The notes under the pieces: generated by a model
What the model was told of the DNA's origin: nothing
The model's database searches: none
The model's input: the letters and a program-made list of their open reading frames with translations, nothing else
Translations under genes and position numbers: made by a program
Shown here: in pieces, positions 19,015-27,000 of the stretch
Numbering within the stretch: the stretch's first letter is position 1
Layout of the letters: every line of letters starts with the position of its first letter
Source of the DNA: HK1 sp965215295
GTDB lineage: Bacteria > Pseudomonadota > Gammaproteobacteria > HK1
Length of the DNA stretch: 64,000 bases
NCBI GenBank assembly: GCA_965215295.1
Contig: OZ244045.1
Coordinates: forward strand, 2,852,001-2,916,000
Reading direction: 5' to 3'

Positions 19015-19859
19015 GACCCGGATCGCGACTTCGATTCCAGCAGATGCTCCACCATCCGGCCGGGGATGTTGACGCCGGTGGTGTGGATGCTGTTCCTGAA
19101 CTCCATCGTGTAGTTCACCTCGTTCACGACGAGGCCGTGCGGGGTCTCGAAGAGATCGACGGCGAGGATCCCGCCGCCCACCGCCCGGGCCGCGGCGAGC
19201 GAGACCGCCGCCAGCTCCCCGGTCACCGGGCAGTTCGAAGCGATCGAGCCGCGCGCGGTATTGGTGATCCAGTGGGCCGAGTCGCGGTAGATGGCGGCGA
19301 TGCACTCGTCGCCGACCACGAAGCTGCGGATGTCGCGCCCGCGCTTCTCGACGTACTCCTGGATGTAGAAGATCGAATGGTGGTAGCTGCCGAGGATGGT
19401 CTTGTGCTCCAGGATCGACTCGGCCGCATCGCGGTCGTTGACCTTGGAGAGCAGACGACCCCAGGAGCCGACGGCGGGCTTCAGCACCGCGGGATAGCCG
19501 ATGTCGTCGAGCGCTTCGAGGGCGGAGGCCTCGGTGAACGCGACCCTCACCTCCGGCTGCGGGACGCTGGCCTCCTCGAGCGCGAGCGAGGTGAGCAGCT
19601 TGTCGCCGCAGACGTTCGCGACGGCATAGCTGTTCACGCAATGGATCCCCCGGTTCTCCAGGAGCCGCAGCCCGTGCAGCGCCCGGGAGTGGTTGATGCA
19701 GCGCTCCAGCACGACGTCCACGTCGGGGCCGCTCTTCAGGTCGAAGACCATCTTGCGGTCGTCGAGCATGACGACCTCCGCCCCGCCATGCTTCGCGAAC
19801 TCGTCGAGCAGAAGCTTCTCCTCCTTCCGGATCAGGGAATGGAGGAAACCGACTCTCAC
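19011..19859 (-). CDS. lysX: LysW ligase (alpha-aminoadipate/glutamate-LysW ligase), ATP-grasp
   Basis: RimK-type ATP-grasp ligase of 282 residues that joins the amino group of alpha-aminoadipate or glutamate to the C-terminal Glu side chain of LysW. Family landmarks are FLHSLIRKEEKLLLDEF, VLKPAVGSWGRLLSKVND, YIQEYVEKRGRDIRSFVVG and the C-terminal NEVNYTMEFRNSIHTTG. Length equals that of characterised LysX (about 280). It starts with a GTG overlapping the lysW stop (GTGA), so translation is coupled. Whether the substrate is Glu (arginine) or aminoadipate (lysine) is not decided; a proteobacterium would normally make lysine through diaminopimelate, which favours arginine (inference). Confidence 0.92.
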   Translation of the reverse strand: MRVGFLHSLIRKEEKLLLDEFAKHGGAEVVMLDDRKMVFDLKSGPDVDVVLERCINHSRALHGLRLLENRGIHCVNSYAVANVCGDKLLTSLALEEASVPQPEVRVAFTEASALEALDDIGYPAVLKPAVGSWGRLLSKVNDRDAAESILEHKTILGSYHHSIFYIQEYVEKRGRDIRSFVVGDECIAAIYRDSAHWITNTARGSIASNCPVTGELAAVSLAAARAVGGGILAVDLFETPHGLVVNEVNYTMEFRNSIHTTGVNIPGRMVEHLLESKSRSGS

Positions 19860-20020
19860 TGACCCCAGTCCTCCTCGGTCTCGGGGGCCTCGCCGAGCTC
19901 CGGCGGCGCCACCTTCAGGACCTCGAGCTCGGTGCCGCAATCGGGGCACTCCATCAGCTCACCCACCACCGCATCGGCCGCCAGCTCGACCTCCGCGCCG
20001 CACACCGGACACTCCGCCAT
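19856..20020 (-). CDS. lysW: Amino-group carrier protein LysW with C-terminal Gln
   Basis: Acidic 54-residue carrier. Zinc ligands are C4/C7 (CPVC) and C25/C28 (CPDC). The acidic tail ends EEDWGQ. Thermus and Sulfolobus LysW also have about 54-56 residues and end EDWGE, the last Glu being the covalent attachment point for the growing amino acid. Here codon 54 is CAG (Gln) followed by TGA; GAG (Glu) would differ by one base. The residue must be deamidated, used by a different chemistry, or it is a mutation or sequence error. The ATG at 20020 gives the family length. The stop overlaps the lysX start. Confidence 0.92.
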   Translation of the reverse strand: MAECPVCGAEVELAADAVVGELMECPDCGTELEVLKVAPPELGEAPETEEDWGQ

Positions 20021-20094
20021 CTGCGTGTTCCTCGTCGGTTGCGAATCCGGTTCGCCCCGCATCCCGGGATTGTCGCGGTTCGGGGGCGGCGCGC

Positions 20095-20123
20095 ATTGTA
20101 GACACGACCCCGGAAGATGACGA
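20095..20123 (-). promoter_or_regulatory. Candidate sigma-70 promoter for lysWX
   Basis: On the minus strand TCGTCA (-35, 4 of 6) and TACAAT (-10, 5 of 6) are separated by 17 nt, and the -10 ends 74 nt upstream of the lysW ATG. No operator repeat is obvious. Confidence 0.45.
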
Positions 20124-20371
20124 GAAACCCGAACCTGCCGGCATTTCCCGTCGGTTCACGGGGAGAGACGCCGATTTCGAATGGCTCCGGCGCTTCGCTG
20201 TCGTGCAACTCGCGAATCGTGAACACCGCATCTCCCATCGTTCGCGAAAAAGTCCGGTATTTCACGAATTCCCGTTCGCCGCCGGCCGATGTTGCTGTCG
20301 AGAATCCGCGGAACGGCGCTCCGCACGGCGGGGCGCCATTCCCGTCATCGCTCGACACAGGAGGGTCCACC

Positions 20372-20803
20372 ATGTTCCACCGAGCGCTCACCACCACCTT
20401 CCTGGCCGGGATCGTCGCCGTCCCGGTCCTTGCCGCGGACCTCACCATCGAGGTGCATGGCATCCGCTCCGGGGACGGGATGCTCTACGTCGCGGTCCAT
20501 ACGCCGGAGACGAAGGAGACGTTTCCCGCGGGGGCCGGAAAGCTGGTGGGGCTCGACCAGCCCGCGCGCCCCGGTTCGCTCCGTTTCGTGCTGCGCGACC
20601 TGTCCCCGGGGCAGTACGCGGTAAACGCCTTCCACGACGAGAACGACAACGGCGAGCTCGACACGGGCCTCTTCGGAATCCCTTCCGAAGGCTACGGCTT
20701 CGCCAACGACCCCAACACGACCTTCGGGCCTCCGAAGTTCGAGGCTGCCGCGGTGAACGTCGGCGACTCGTCCGCGGTCGCCGTCATGACCCTGAAATAC
20801 TGA
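20372..20803 (+). CDS. DUF2141 family secreted protein
   Basis: 143 residues with a signal peptide (ALTTTFLAGIVAVPVLAA) and a single beta-sandwich-like DUF2141 domain. The family marks are VAVHTPETKETFP, FVLRDLSPGQYAVNAFHDENDNGELDTG and GFANDPNTTFGPP. Function of the family is unknown; the protein is probably periplasmic. GGAGGG lies 8 nt before the ATG. The 350-bp gap upstream (divergent from lysW) contains the lysW promoter and no other gene. Confidence 0.88.
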   Translation: MFHRALTTTFLAGIVAVPVLAADLTIEVHGIRSGDGMLYVAVHTPETKETFPAGAGKLVGLDQPARPGSLRFVLRDLSPGQYAVNAFHDENDNGELDTGLFGIPSEGYGFANDPNTTFGPPKFEAAAVNVGDSSAVAVMTLKY

Positions 20804-20842
20804 CGGAACCTCGGACACGTTCGACCTCCCGACCCGCGTCTC

Positions 20843-21090
20843 CCGCCGGTTCCCGGCTGCGGACGCGGGTCGCCCCGAAGCCGGCCGCACCCAACCGGTC
20901 GTTCCGGACTGCCTCACCGAAGCCGCGGACGCGGACCGCTCCGGAACCGGCCGCACCCGACTCGCCGTTCCGGACCACCTCACCGAAGCCGCGGACGCGG
21001 GTCGTTCCGGGGCCGGCCGCACTCAACTCGCCGTTCCGGATTGCCTCGCCGAAGCCGCGGACGCGGGTCGCCCCGGGGCCGGCCGCACCG
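20843..21090. repeat. 66-bp tandem repeat, nearly four copies (minisatellite)
   Basis: The word GCGGACGCGG recurs at 20859, 20925, 20991 and 21057, exactly 66 bp apart, inside a longer similar unit (GCCGCGGACGCGG, CCGGCCGCAC, CGTTCCGGA). As 66 is divisible by 3, all frames repeat a 22-residue unit, but no start or gene context supports translation. Confidence 0.9.
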
Positions 21091-21122
21091 TTACACTCGC
21101 TGGACGCAGCGAGGACCATGAC

Positions 21123-21302
21123 ATGTCGAACGTGCAGCGCACGTACTTCGGCCCGCGGGTCGGCTCCGGCGGCATCCGTTCCGGGACGCTCGAATTCTTC
21201 GACGAGCACCGGCCTCTCCCCGGGCTCACCATCACCGCCGACCCCGCCGCACCCGAGCTTCCCGCCGAGATCCGGACGATCGCGGCAATCCCGGAACGCT
21301 GA
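21123..21302 (+). CDS. 59-residue ORF coupled to the following MFS gene
   Basis: Reads MSNVQRTYFGPRVGSGGIRS and on to a TGA whose last base is the first base of the MFS ATG (TGATG). Codon use has the same G/C third-position bias as the neighbours, and GAGG stands in front of the start. No family recognised; it contains no membrane segment. It may be a real small protein or a leader for coupled translation. Confidence 0.5.
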   Translation: MSNVQRTYFGPRVGSGGIRSGTLEFFDEHRPLPGLTITADPAAPELPAEIRTIAAIPER

Positions 21303-22573
21303 TGCCTCCGTCGGCAGCAGAGCGCGCGGACGGGAAGCCCCTCTCACCGCCCGACCGCACCGGATCGCGAAACAATCTCGCAATCCTCGGCATCGCCACC
21401 ATGCTCAACCGGTCGGCGGTGCCGCTGATCGTCCTCGTCGGCGGGCTGTCCGGACTGGTGCTCGCGCCGGACCCGGCCCTGGCGACCCTGCCGGTCGCGT
21501 TGAACGTGGTGGGCTTGGGCCTGTGCACGTACCCCGCCTCCAGCCTCATGCGCCGCATCGGCCGGCGCGCCGGCTTCGTGCTGGCCAGCGCCGTCGCGGG
21601 GCTCGCGGCGGTCGCCGCCGCCTTTTCGATCATGGCCGGGAGCTTTGCCGGCCTGTGCATCGCCTGTGCGGTGCTCGGCGCGAACCAGGCGTTCGTGCAC
21701 CAGTACCGCTTCGCGGCGGCCGAGAACGTCTCGCCGTCCCGGGTGAGCCAGGCGATCTCACTGCTGCTGTTCGTCAGCTTGGTCTCGGCGATCGCGGGCC
21801 CGGAGCTCGGCCGGCACGGCCGCGACTGGATCGCCGATGCACCGTACGCCGGCGCATTTTTCGGGCTCGCGGTCGTTCACATCCTCGCGGCGTTGCTGCT
21901 CGCGGGCTATCGGGACGTCGACATGGAGGAGAAGACGAACGACGGCCCCGAACGTCCGCTCGGACGCATTCTTGCCCAACCGTCCTACGTGGTCGCGGTG
22001 GCGGCGGCCGCCTTCGCGTATGCGGTGATGACGATGATGATGACGGCGGCCCCGATCAGCATGCACGCCATGCACGGGTTCGGGCTCGACGTCACCGCGT
22101 GGGCGATCGAGGCACACGTCGTGGCGATGTTCCTCCCTTCCGTGATCACCGGCACCCTCATCGTTCGTCTCGGGGTGCATGCGGTGATGACGGCGGGAGT
22201 GGCGATCCTCGCCGGCGCGGCCGTGGTCGCGTGGATCGGCCACGGCACCGCGAACTTCGTGGGGGCGCTGATCCTGCTCGGTGTGGGCTGGAACTTCCTC
22301 TTTACCGCGGGCAGCACCCTCATCACCACCACCTATCGCCAGTGCGAACGCTTCAAGGCCCAGGGCCTCAACGACTTCATCGTGTTCGGCGCCATGGCGG
22401 TAATGACCCTCGCAGCCGGTGTGCTGCTCGAGCTCGCGGGCTGGCGTGGAGTGCTGCTGTGCACATTGCCGTTCCTCGCGGTGATGCTCGTCCTCCTCGC
22501 CTTCATGCCCCGGGAGGCGGAGCCGGCAGCGGAGCCCGCCGCTCGATGCGAACCACGTGCATCGACCGAGTGA
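21302..22573 (+). CDS. MFS transporter
   Basis: Major facilitator superfamily permease of 423 residues with 12 predicted membrane helices, starting around residue 20 after a short polar N-terminus. The family loop between helices 2 and 3 is present in weak form (MRRIGRRAGF near residue 85). It has histidine/methionine-rich helices in the second half (MMMTAAPISMHAMHGFG). The substrate is unknown. The gene overlaps the upstream 59-codon ORF by one base. Its 3' end is overlapped on the other strand by a decayed toxin reading frame. Confidence 0.85.
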   Translation: MPPSAAERADGKPLSPPDRTGSRNNLAILGIATMLNRSAVPLIVLVGGLSGLVLAPDPALATLPVALNVVGLGLCTYPASSLMRRIGRRAGFVLASAVAGLAAVAAAFSIMAGSFAGLCIACAVLGANQAFVHQYRFAAAENVSPSRVSQAISLLLFVSLVSAIAGPELGRHGRDWIADAPYAGAFFGLAVVHILAALLLAGYRDVDMEEKTNDGPERPLGRILAQPSYVVAVAAAAFAYAVMTMMMTAAPISMHAMHGFGLDVTAWAIEAHVVAMFLPSVITGTLIVRLGVHAVMTAGVAILAGAAVVAWIGHGTANFVGALILLGVGWNFLFTAGSTLITTTYRQCERFKAQGLNDFIVFGAMAVMTLAAGVLLELAGWRGVLLCTLPFLAVMLVLLAFMPREAEPAAEPAARCEPRASTE

Positions 22574-22691
22574 CCGGCCGTTCGGTCCCGCGCCGGCCGG
22601 ACCCCGGTCCGCAGGCGGCCGATGCGGGCTCGATCGAGAAGGCGTAAACGAGGATGTTCGTGTCGAGCGAGAAGCGGCCCTCAACGGTCAT
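22503..22691 (-). pseudogene. Truncated PIN-domain toxin (VapC-like)
   Basis: The first 21 codons (GRFSLDTNILVYAFSIEP at residues 5-22) match the start of VapC-type PIN ribonucleases, including the first catalytic Asp in LDTN. After that the sequence becomes Arg/Pro-rich with no PIN character and runs into the MFS gene. It overlaps the end of the antitoxin gene upstream by 11 nt, the normal VapBC arrangement. The toxin is therefore dead. Confidence 0.75.
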
Positions 22692-22926
22692 GGAGCTCGT
22701 CCCGCCTGATCTTGAGCCCGCCGAGCGAGGCTCCCTCCTCCAACCGTGCCATCATCCGCTTGCAAGCCGTCACCCATTCCGGGTCTGCGGTCTTGTCGGC
22801 CCGGTGGGGCACCAGTCTGGCGACAGGACGGCCGCGTCGGGTAATCAGGAACCCTCCGCCGTGTTCGACTTCCCGGATCAACCTGGAGAACTCCTGGTTG
22901 GCGGTCATGAGAGAGACTGTTCGCAT
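22681..22926 (-). CDS. Phd/YefM-type antitoxin, orphaned
   Basis: 81 residues with the typical Phd/YefM N-terminal DNA-binding fold (VSLMTANQEFSRLIREVEHGG, LITRRGRPVARLVPH). It would bind its own promoter and neutralise the PIN toxin downstream, but that toxin is truncated. The antitoxin frame is intact and has a good promoter, so it may persist as a regulator or an anti-addiction relic. Confidence 0.85.
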   Translation of the reverse strand: MRTVSLMTANQEFSRLIREVEHGGGFLITRRGRPVARLVPHRADKTADPEWVTACKRMMARLEEGASLGGLKIRRDELHDR

Positions 22927-22952
22927 GGGTCTGATTCCGGTCCGGTACACGC

Positions 22953-22981
22953 TATGTATCGACTTGAGCAGCGCGTTGCAA
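22953..22981 (-). promoter_or_regulatory. Sigma-70 promoter of the orphan antitoxin
   Basis: Minus strand: TTGCAA (-35) and TACATA (-10) with exactly 17 nt between, 26 nt upstream of the antitoxin ATG. The rest of the 400-bp gap to 23326 holds no recognisable gene. Confidence 0.6.
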
Positions 22982-23326
22982 GGTGCGGAATCACCCGGAC
23001 AGGGACTCGTTCGGGCCGGCGAGGACCTGCGATCGGTACCCGCGGCCGCTCGCGTCGAGCACCAGTGCCCTGGTGAAACGCCGACGATCGGTGCGTTCGT
23101 CCTTGTGGGCGGCCGCACCGGACCTCGGGTTGCAGGCATGCCTCGCCTTCGAAGCGGAAATCGGTCAGGTCGTGGAACGGGACCGTCGGATGCGGATCGT
23201 GCTGCTCCGTCCCTCCGACAGCGCCGGCGCGGAAGACTGCGCCCCACCGGCCGCAAACCCGTGCCGGTCGCGGATCGACGCCCTCGCGCGCACGCGGCCC
23301 TTGCGCGGAGGGGCGCACCGGCCGGC

Positions 23327-25168
23327 TCAGAAGATGAGGTTGACCATGGGGATGAGGATGACCAGGAACAGGACCGTCATGATCCCGCCCGCACGCATGA
23401 AGTCGGCCACGCCGTACCCGCCCGGCCCCATGACCAGCGCGTTGACCTGGTGCGTCGGGATCAGGAAGGAGTTGGACGCGGCCAGAGCCACGGTCAGGGC
23501 GAACACCGCGGGATTCCCTCCGGCACCGATCGCGATGTTGATCGCGAGCGGCACCAGGAGCACCGTCGCCCCCACGTTCGACATCAGCAGGGTGAACCCC
23601 GTGGCGAGCACCGCCAGGGCGCTCTGAAGCACCCACAGCGGCACGTCGCCGAGTAGCCGGAGTGTCTCTTGCGCGATCCACGCCGCGGTGCCCGTGGTCT
23701 CCACCGCAAGCCCCAGCGGAAGCAGGCCGGCGAGGAGGAACACGCTCTGCCAGCCGACGGACCGGTACGCTTCGTCGATGGTGATGACGCCGCTCAGGAT
23801 CATCCCCACCGCGCCGATGATGAGCGCGAGCGACAGGCGCAGATCGGTGAAGAGCGTCAGCCCGATGGCGAGCAGGAAGAAAGTCAGCGCGTGGTACACG
23901 CGGTGCGGCCGGGTGACCTCGTAGGGGTAGTCCGTGACCACGACGAACGATCGATCCTGGGTGAGGCGGTGCAGGTCGTCCCAGAAGCTGTGCAGCACCA
24001 GCGTGTCGCCCACCCGAAGCTCGGTGTTGGAGAGATCTTGGCGGATGATCTCCTCCTGGCGATTGATCGCGAGCACGTGAGCGCCGTAGCGCTTGCGCAT
24101 CCCCGCCTCGCGAATGGTCCGCCCGGCGACGCTGGACGCGGGCGGGATGACCACTTCCGACACCCCCGCCCGCGACGGATTGAGCACATCGACGAACACC
24201 TCCATGTTGCGCGCCACCTCGAGTCCCGTCGCCCGCGCGAAATTCCGGACCTGGTCCCGGCTGCCCATGAGCGCGAAGGTGGCGGCGGCCGGAATCGTCG
24301 CGTCGATGGGCGGCTCCAGCGCGATGTCGCGCCCCACGCGCATTCCGAGCACGAACGGAGCATCCGCGAGTGCCTCCGCGTCTCCGATCGTCTTGCCGAC
24401 CAGCGAGCTGCTCACGGGGACGAAGGCTTCGAAGATGTCGCCCTTCAGGCCGTAGAGCTCCTCGAAGTACTGCGCGGTGCCGGAGCTGTCGGCGGTGCCG
24501 TCGCTCATCTCCGGCAGCACGCGGGAACCGAGGAATACGAAGTAGGCGATGCCGGCGACGAGCATCACGACTCCGATCGGGGTAACGGCGAACAGGTGGA
24601 ACGTCCGCATCGGATCCGAGCCGTCCGGCAACGCCTCGTTGGCGTTCAGTATCAGGTCGTTCAGAAGGATGAGGGGGCTGGACCCGACCATCGTCATGGT
24701 GCCGCCGAGGATCGCGCAGAAGCCCATCGGCATCAGCAGGCGCGAGAGGGAGATGCCGGTCCGCGTCGAGATCCGGCTCACCACCGGCAGGAACAGGGCC
24801 GCCGCGCCGATGTTCTGCATGAAGCTGGAAATGACACCGACCGTGCCCGAGATGATCGGAATGATCCGCCCCTCGGTGGCCCCGCCCACGCGCAGGATGT
24901 AGCCGGCGAGCTGGGTCATGATGCCGGTGCGGTCGAGCCCCGCCCCCATGATCATCACCGCGATGATGGAGATCACCGCGTTGCTCGCGAAGCCGTCGAA
25001 GATGTGCGCGGCGGGGACGATCCCGGTCGCGCCCACCAGGACCATGATGAGGAGCGCGGCGACGTCGACCCGCACCACCTCGGACACGAACAGGTAGATG
25101 GTAAGCCCCAGGACCAGAAGGACAGCCAGCATGTCCTGGGTGAATTCTATCGAACCGCTCACCGACAC
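23327..25168 (-). CDS. SLC13-type (DASS) anion permease with two TrkA-C domains
   Basis: 613 residues. Membrane segments lie at both ends (residues 10-200 and 400-613), flanking two regulatory RCK/TrkA-C domains (about 215-300 and 310-390; GKTIGDAEALADAPFVLG, GRTIREAGMRKRYGAHVLAI, LRVGDTLVLHSFWDDL). Conserved SLC13 features are SFMQNIGAAALFLPV and SNVGATVLLVPLAINIA (paired Ser-Asn-hairpins). Relatives carry sulfate, dicarboxylates or sulfonates with Na+ (family knowledge). As the window also encodes sulfonate breakdown, sulfate or sulfonate transport is plausible. The start codon is GTG at 25168 or 25162. Confidence 0.9.
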   Translation of the reverse strand: MSVSGSIEFTQDMLAVLLVLGLTIYLFVSEVVRVDVAALLIMVLVGATGIVPAAHIFDGFASNAVISIIAVMIMGAGLDRTGIMTQLAGYILRVGGATEGRIIPIISGTVGVISSFMQNIGAAALFLPVVSRISTRTGISLSRLLMPMGFCAILGGTMTMVGSSPLILLNDLILNANEALPDGSDPMRTFHLFAVTPIGVVMLVAGIAYFVFLGSRVLPEMSDGTADSSGTAQYFEELYGLKGDIFEAFVPVSSSLVGKTIGDAEALADAPFVLGMRVGRDIALEPPIDATIPAAATFALMGSRDQVRNFARATGLEVARNMEVFVDVLNPSRAGVSEVVIPPASSVAGRTIREAGMRKRYGAHVLAINRQEEIIRQDLSNTELRVGDTLVLHSFWDDLHRLTQDRSFVVVTDYPYEVTRPHRVYHALTFFLLAIGLTLFTDLRLSLALIIGAVGMILSGVITIDEAYRSVGWQSVFLLAGLLPLGLAVETTGTAAWIAQETLRLLGDVPLWVLQSALAVLATGFTLLMSNVGATVLLVPLAINIAIGAGGNPAVFALTVALAASNSFLIPTHQVNALVMGPGGYGVADFMRAGGIMTVLFLVILIPMVNLIF

Positions 25169-25506
25169 CTGTCCACGGCAGGGAGATCCGGCACGTCGAA
25201 GCTATCGAAACAGAGCTGACCCGCCATCGGTTCCCATGTATGCCATCCACGCGCGAATCTTTCAATAACTTTGCAAGAAAAACCTCGTATTTCGTGGTGA
25301 TTGCGGGAAATCCGCCCGGATCGGCGAGGGCAAACCGGCGTTCGGCACACGATGCGGCATCCGTTGCTCCCGACCCCGGACACGCCCGGATCCCGGCTGG
25401 CGCCATACCGGGAACTCCGGGACGAGGGAACGGCCGATGATCTCCCCTTGGTCCGCACGGCCCCAAAGCCGCTACACTCGCGCACCGCTTCCCTCCACCG
25501 GCCGCG
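25169..25506. other. 338-bp divergent gap, AT-rich core
   Basis: It separates the SLC13 gene (minus) from an MFS gene (plus). Bases 25250-25310 are the most AT-rich of this neighbourhood and include TTGCAA and TATTTC-like words on both strands, so promoters for both genes probably lie here. No gene or convincing operator is visible. Confidence 0.4.
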
Positions 25507-26739
25507 ATGCTCCCGTCCCGACCCTCGCCGCTCTACCCCGTCGTCCGCCTCCTCGCATCGCTCCTGCTCATGGCGGTGGCGGGCTCGGCGATGTACGCCT
25601 CGATCCTGGTCCTCCAGCCGGCCGCGGCGGAGTTCGACACCGGGCGCGGTGCGGGCTCCATGCCCTACACCCTGTTCATGGTCGGCTTCGCTTTCGGCGG
25701 CGTCATGATGGGGCGGCTCGCGGACCGGTTCGGCATCGTCGTGCCCGCGCTACTCGCAAGCCTCTGCCTGCCCGCCGGGCTGCTGTTCGCGGCCCGCGCC
25801 ACCGAGCTGTGGCACTTCAGCGTCTCGCTCGGTGTCCTGTGCGGGCTGTTCGGCATGGCCGGGACCTTCGCGCCGGTCGCTTCCGACATCTCCCACTGGT
25901 TCACGGCGCGGCGCGGCCTCGCGGTGGGGATCGTCGTCAGCGGCACGTACGTGGCGGGCGCGGTGTGGCCGCCGGTGCTGCAGCACTTCATCGACACCTA
26001 CGGCTGGCGCGCGACGTTTCACGGGCTGGGGAACCTGACCCTGCTCACGATGCTGCCGCTCAGCCTCGTGCTCTACCGGCCGGCCATCGTCGGCCGCGAG
26101 GACGGCGGCGCGAGCGGCGCCGGGACCCGCCGCCGCCCGCTCGGACTCCACAGCCGGTCGCTCCAGGGGTTGCTGTGCCTCGCGGGCGTCGGGTGCTGCG
26201 TGGCGATGGCGATGCCCCAGGTCCACATCGTCCCCCTCGTGATCGATCTCGGGTTCGAGGCGGAAGACGGGGCGCGCATGCTCGCGCTCATGCTCGGATG
26301 CGGGGTCGTCAGCCGGCTCGTGTCGGGATGGCTTTCCGATCGGATCGGCGGGCTGATGACCCTGCTCGTCGGCTCGGCGTTGCAGGGCCTCGTGATCTTC
26401 GGCTTCCTGTTCGCCGGCGGGCTCGCCACCCTGTACATGCTCGCCATCGCCTTCGGTCTCTCGCAGGGCGGCATCGTCCCGTCCTACACGATCATCATCC
26501 GCTACCTCTTCCCGGCCGGCGAAGCCGGGTGGCGGATCGGCGCCACGATGCTGTTCACGGTGGGCGGCATGGCGCTCGGCGGCTGGCTGGCCGGCGCCCT
26601 CCACGACCTCACCGGCAACTACACCGCCTCCATCCTCGCCGCGCTCGGGTTCAACGTCATGAACCTGGGAATCGCGGCATGGCTGATCGTGCGCGACCGG
26701 GTGCCTCCGGCCGGCGGAGCGGTACTGCGGCCAGCGTGA
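25507..26739 (+). CDS. MFS transporter (OFA/monocarboxylate-like)
   Basis: Major facilitator permease of 410 residues, 12 membrane helices. The helix 2-3 loop shows GRLADRFGIVVPAL and the second-half loop GWLSDRIGGLMTLL, both classic MFS motif A forms. SDISHWFTARRGLAVGIVVSGTYVAG resembles the monocarboxylate/oxalate-formate antiporter branch (W-F-x-x-R-R-G-L-A-x-G). An organic-acid substrate is likely; the exact compound is unknown. A small hairpin (CGGGCG/CGCCCG) follows the stop. Confidence 0.88.
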   Translation: MLPSRPSPLYPVVRLLASLLLMAVAGSAMYASILVLQPAAAEFDTGRGAGSMPYTLFMVGFAFGGVMMGRLADRFGIVVPALLASLCLPAGLLFAARATELWHFSVSLGVLCGLFGMAGTFAPVASDISHWFTARRGLAVGIVVSGTYVAGAVWPPVLQHFIDTYGWRATFHGLGNLTLLTMLPLSLVLYRPAIVGREDGGASGAGTRRRPLGLHSRSLQGLLCLAGVGCCVAMAMPQVHIVPLVIDLGFEAEDGARMLALMLGCGVVSRLVSGWLSDRIGGLMTLLVGSALQGLVIFGFLFAGGLATLYMLAIAFGLSQGGIVPSYTIIIRYLFPAGEAGWRIGATMLFTVGGMALGGWLAGALHDLTGNYTASILAALGFNVMNLGIAAWLIVRDRVPPAGGAVLRPA

Positions 26740-27000
26740 GCGGGCGCGTCCGCCCGGGGAAGTCACGCCTGAATCGGCGAGCACGGGACGGGGGCGGGCC
26801 GGCGCGCAAAGCGAAACGAACCGGTGGACCCGGGCGCGCTTGGGCAGGCCCGGGGTATCGGTGCCGCCGCGGTCGGAGTCCGCGGCGGACCGCAGGCCCG
26901 CCCGGGCAGGCCGCCGGGCTCCGGTTGGAACACCGGCGGATGAAATGGGTAGCATCCCGCTCCCCTCCCACCCCCGAGGTCCGGAAGCCCGGAGACCGCC

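Noticed and set aside
20843..21090. Possible CRISPR array in the 66-bp repeats
   Set aside because: The repeats have no conserved-repeat/unique-spacer pattern; units are similar along their whole length.
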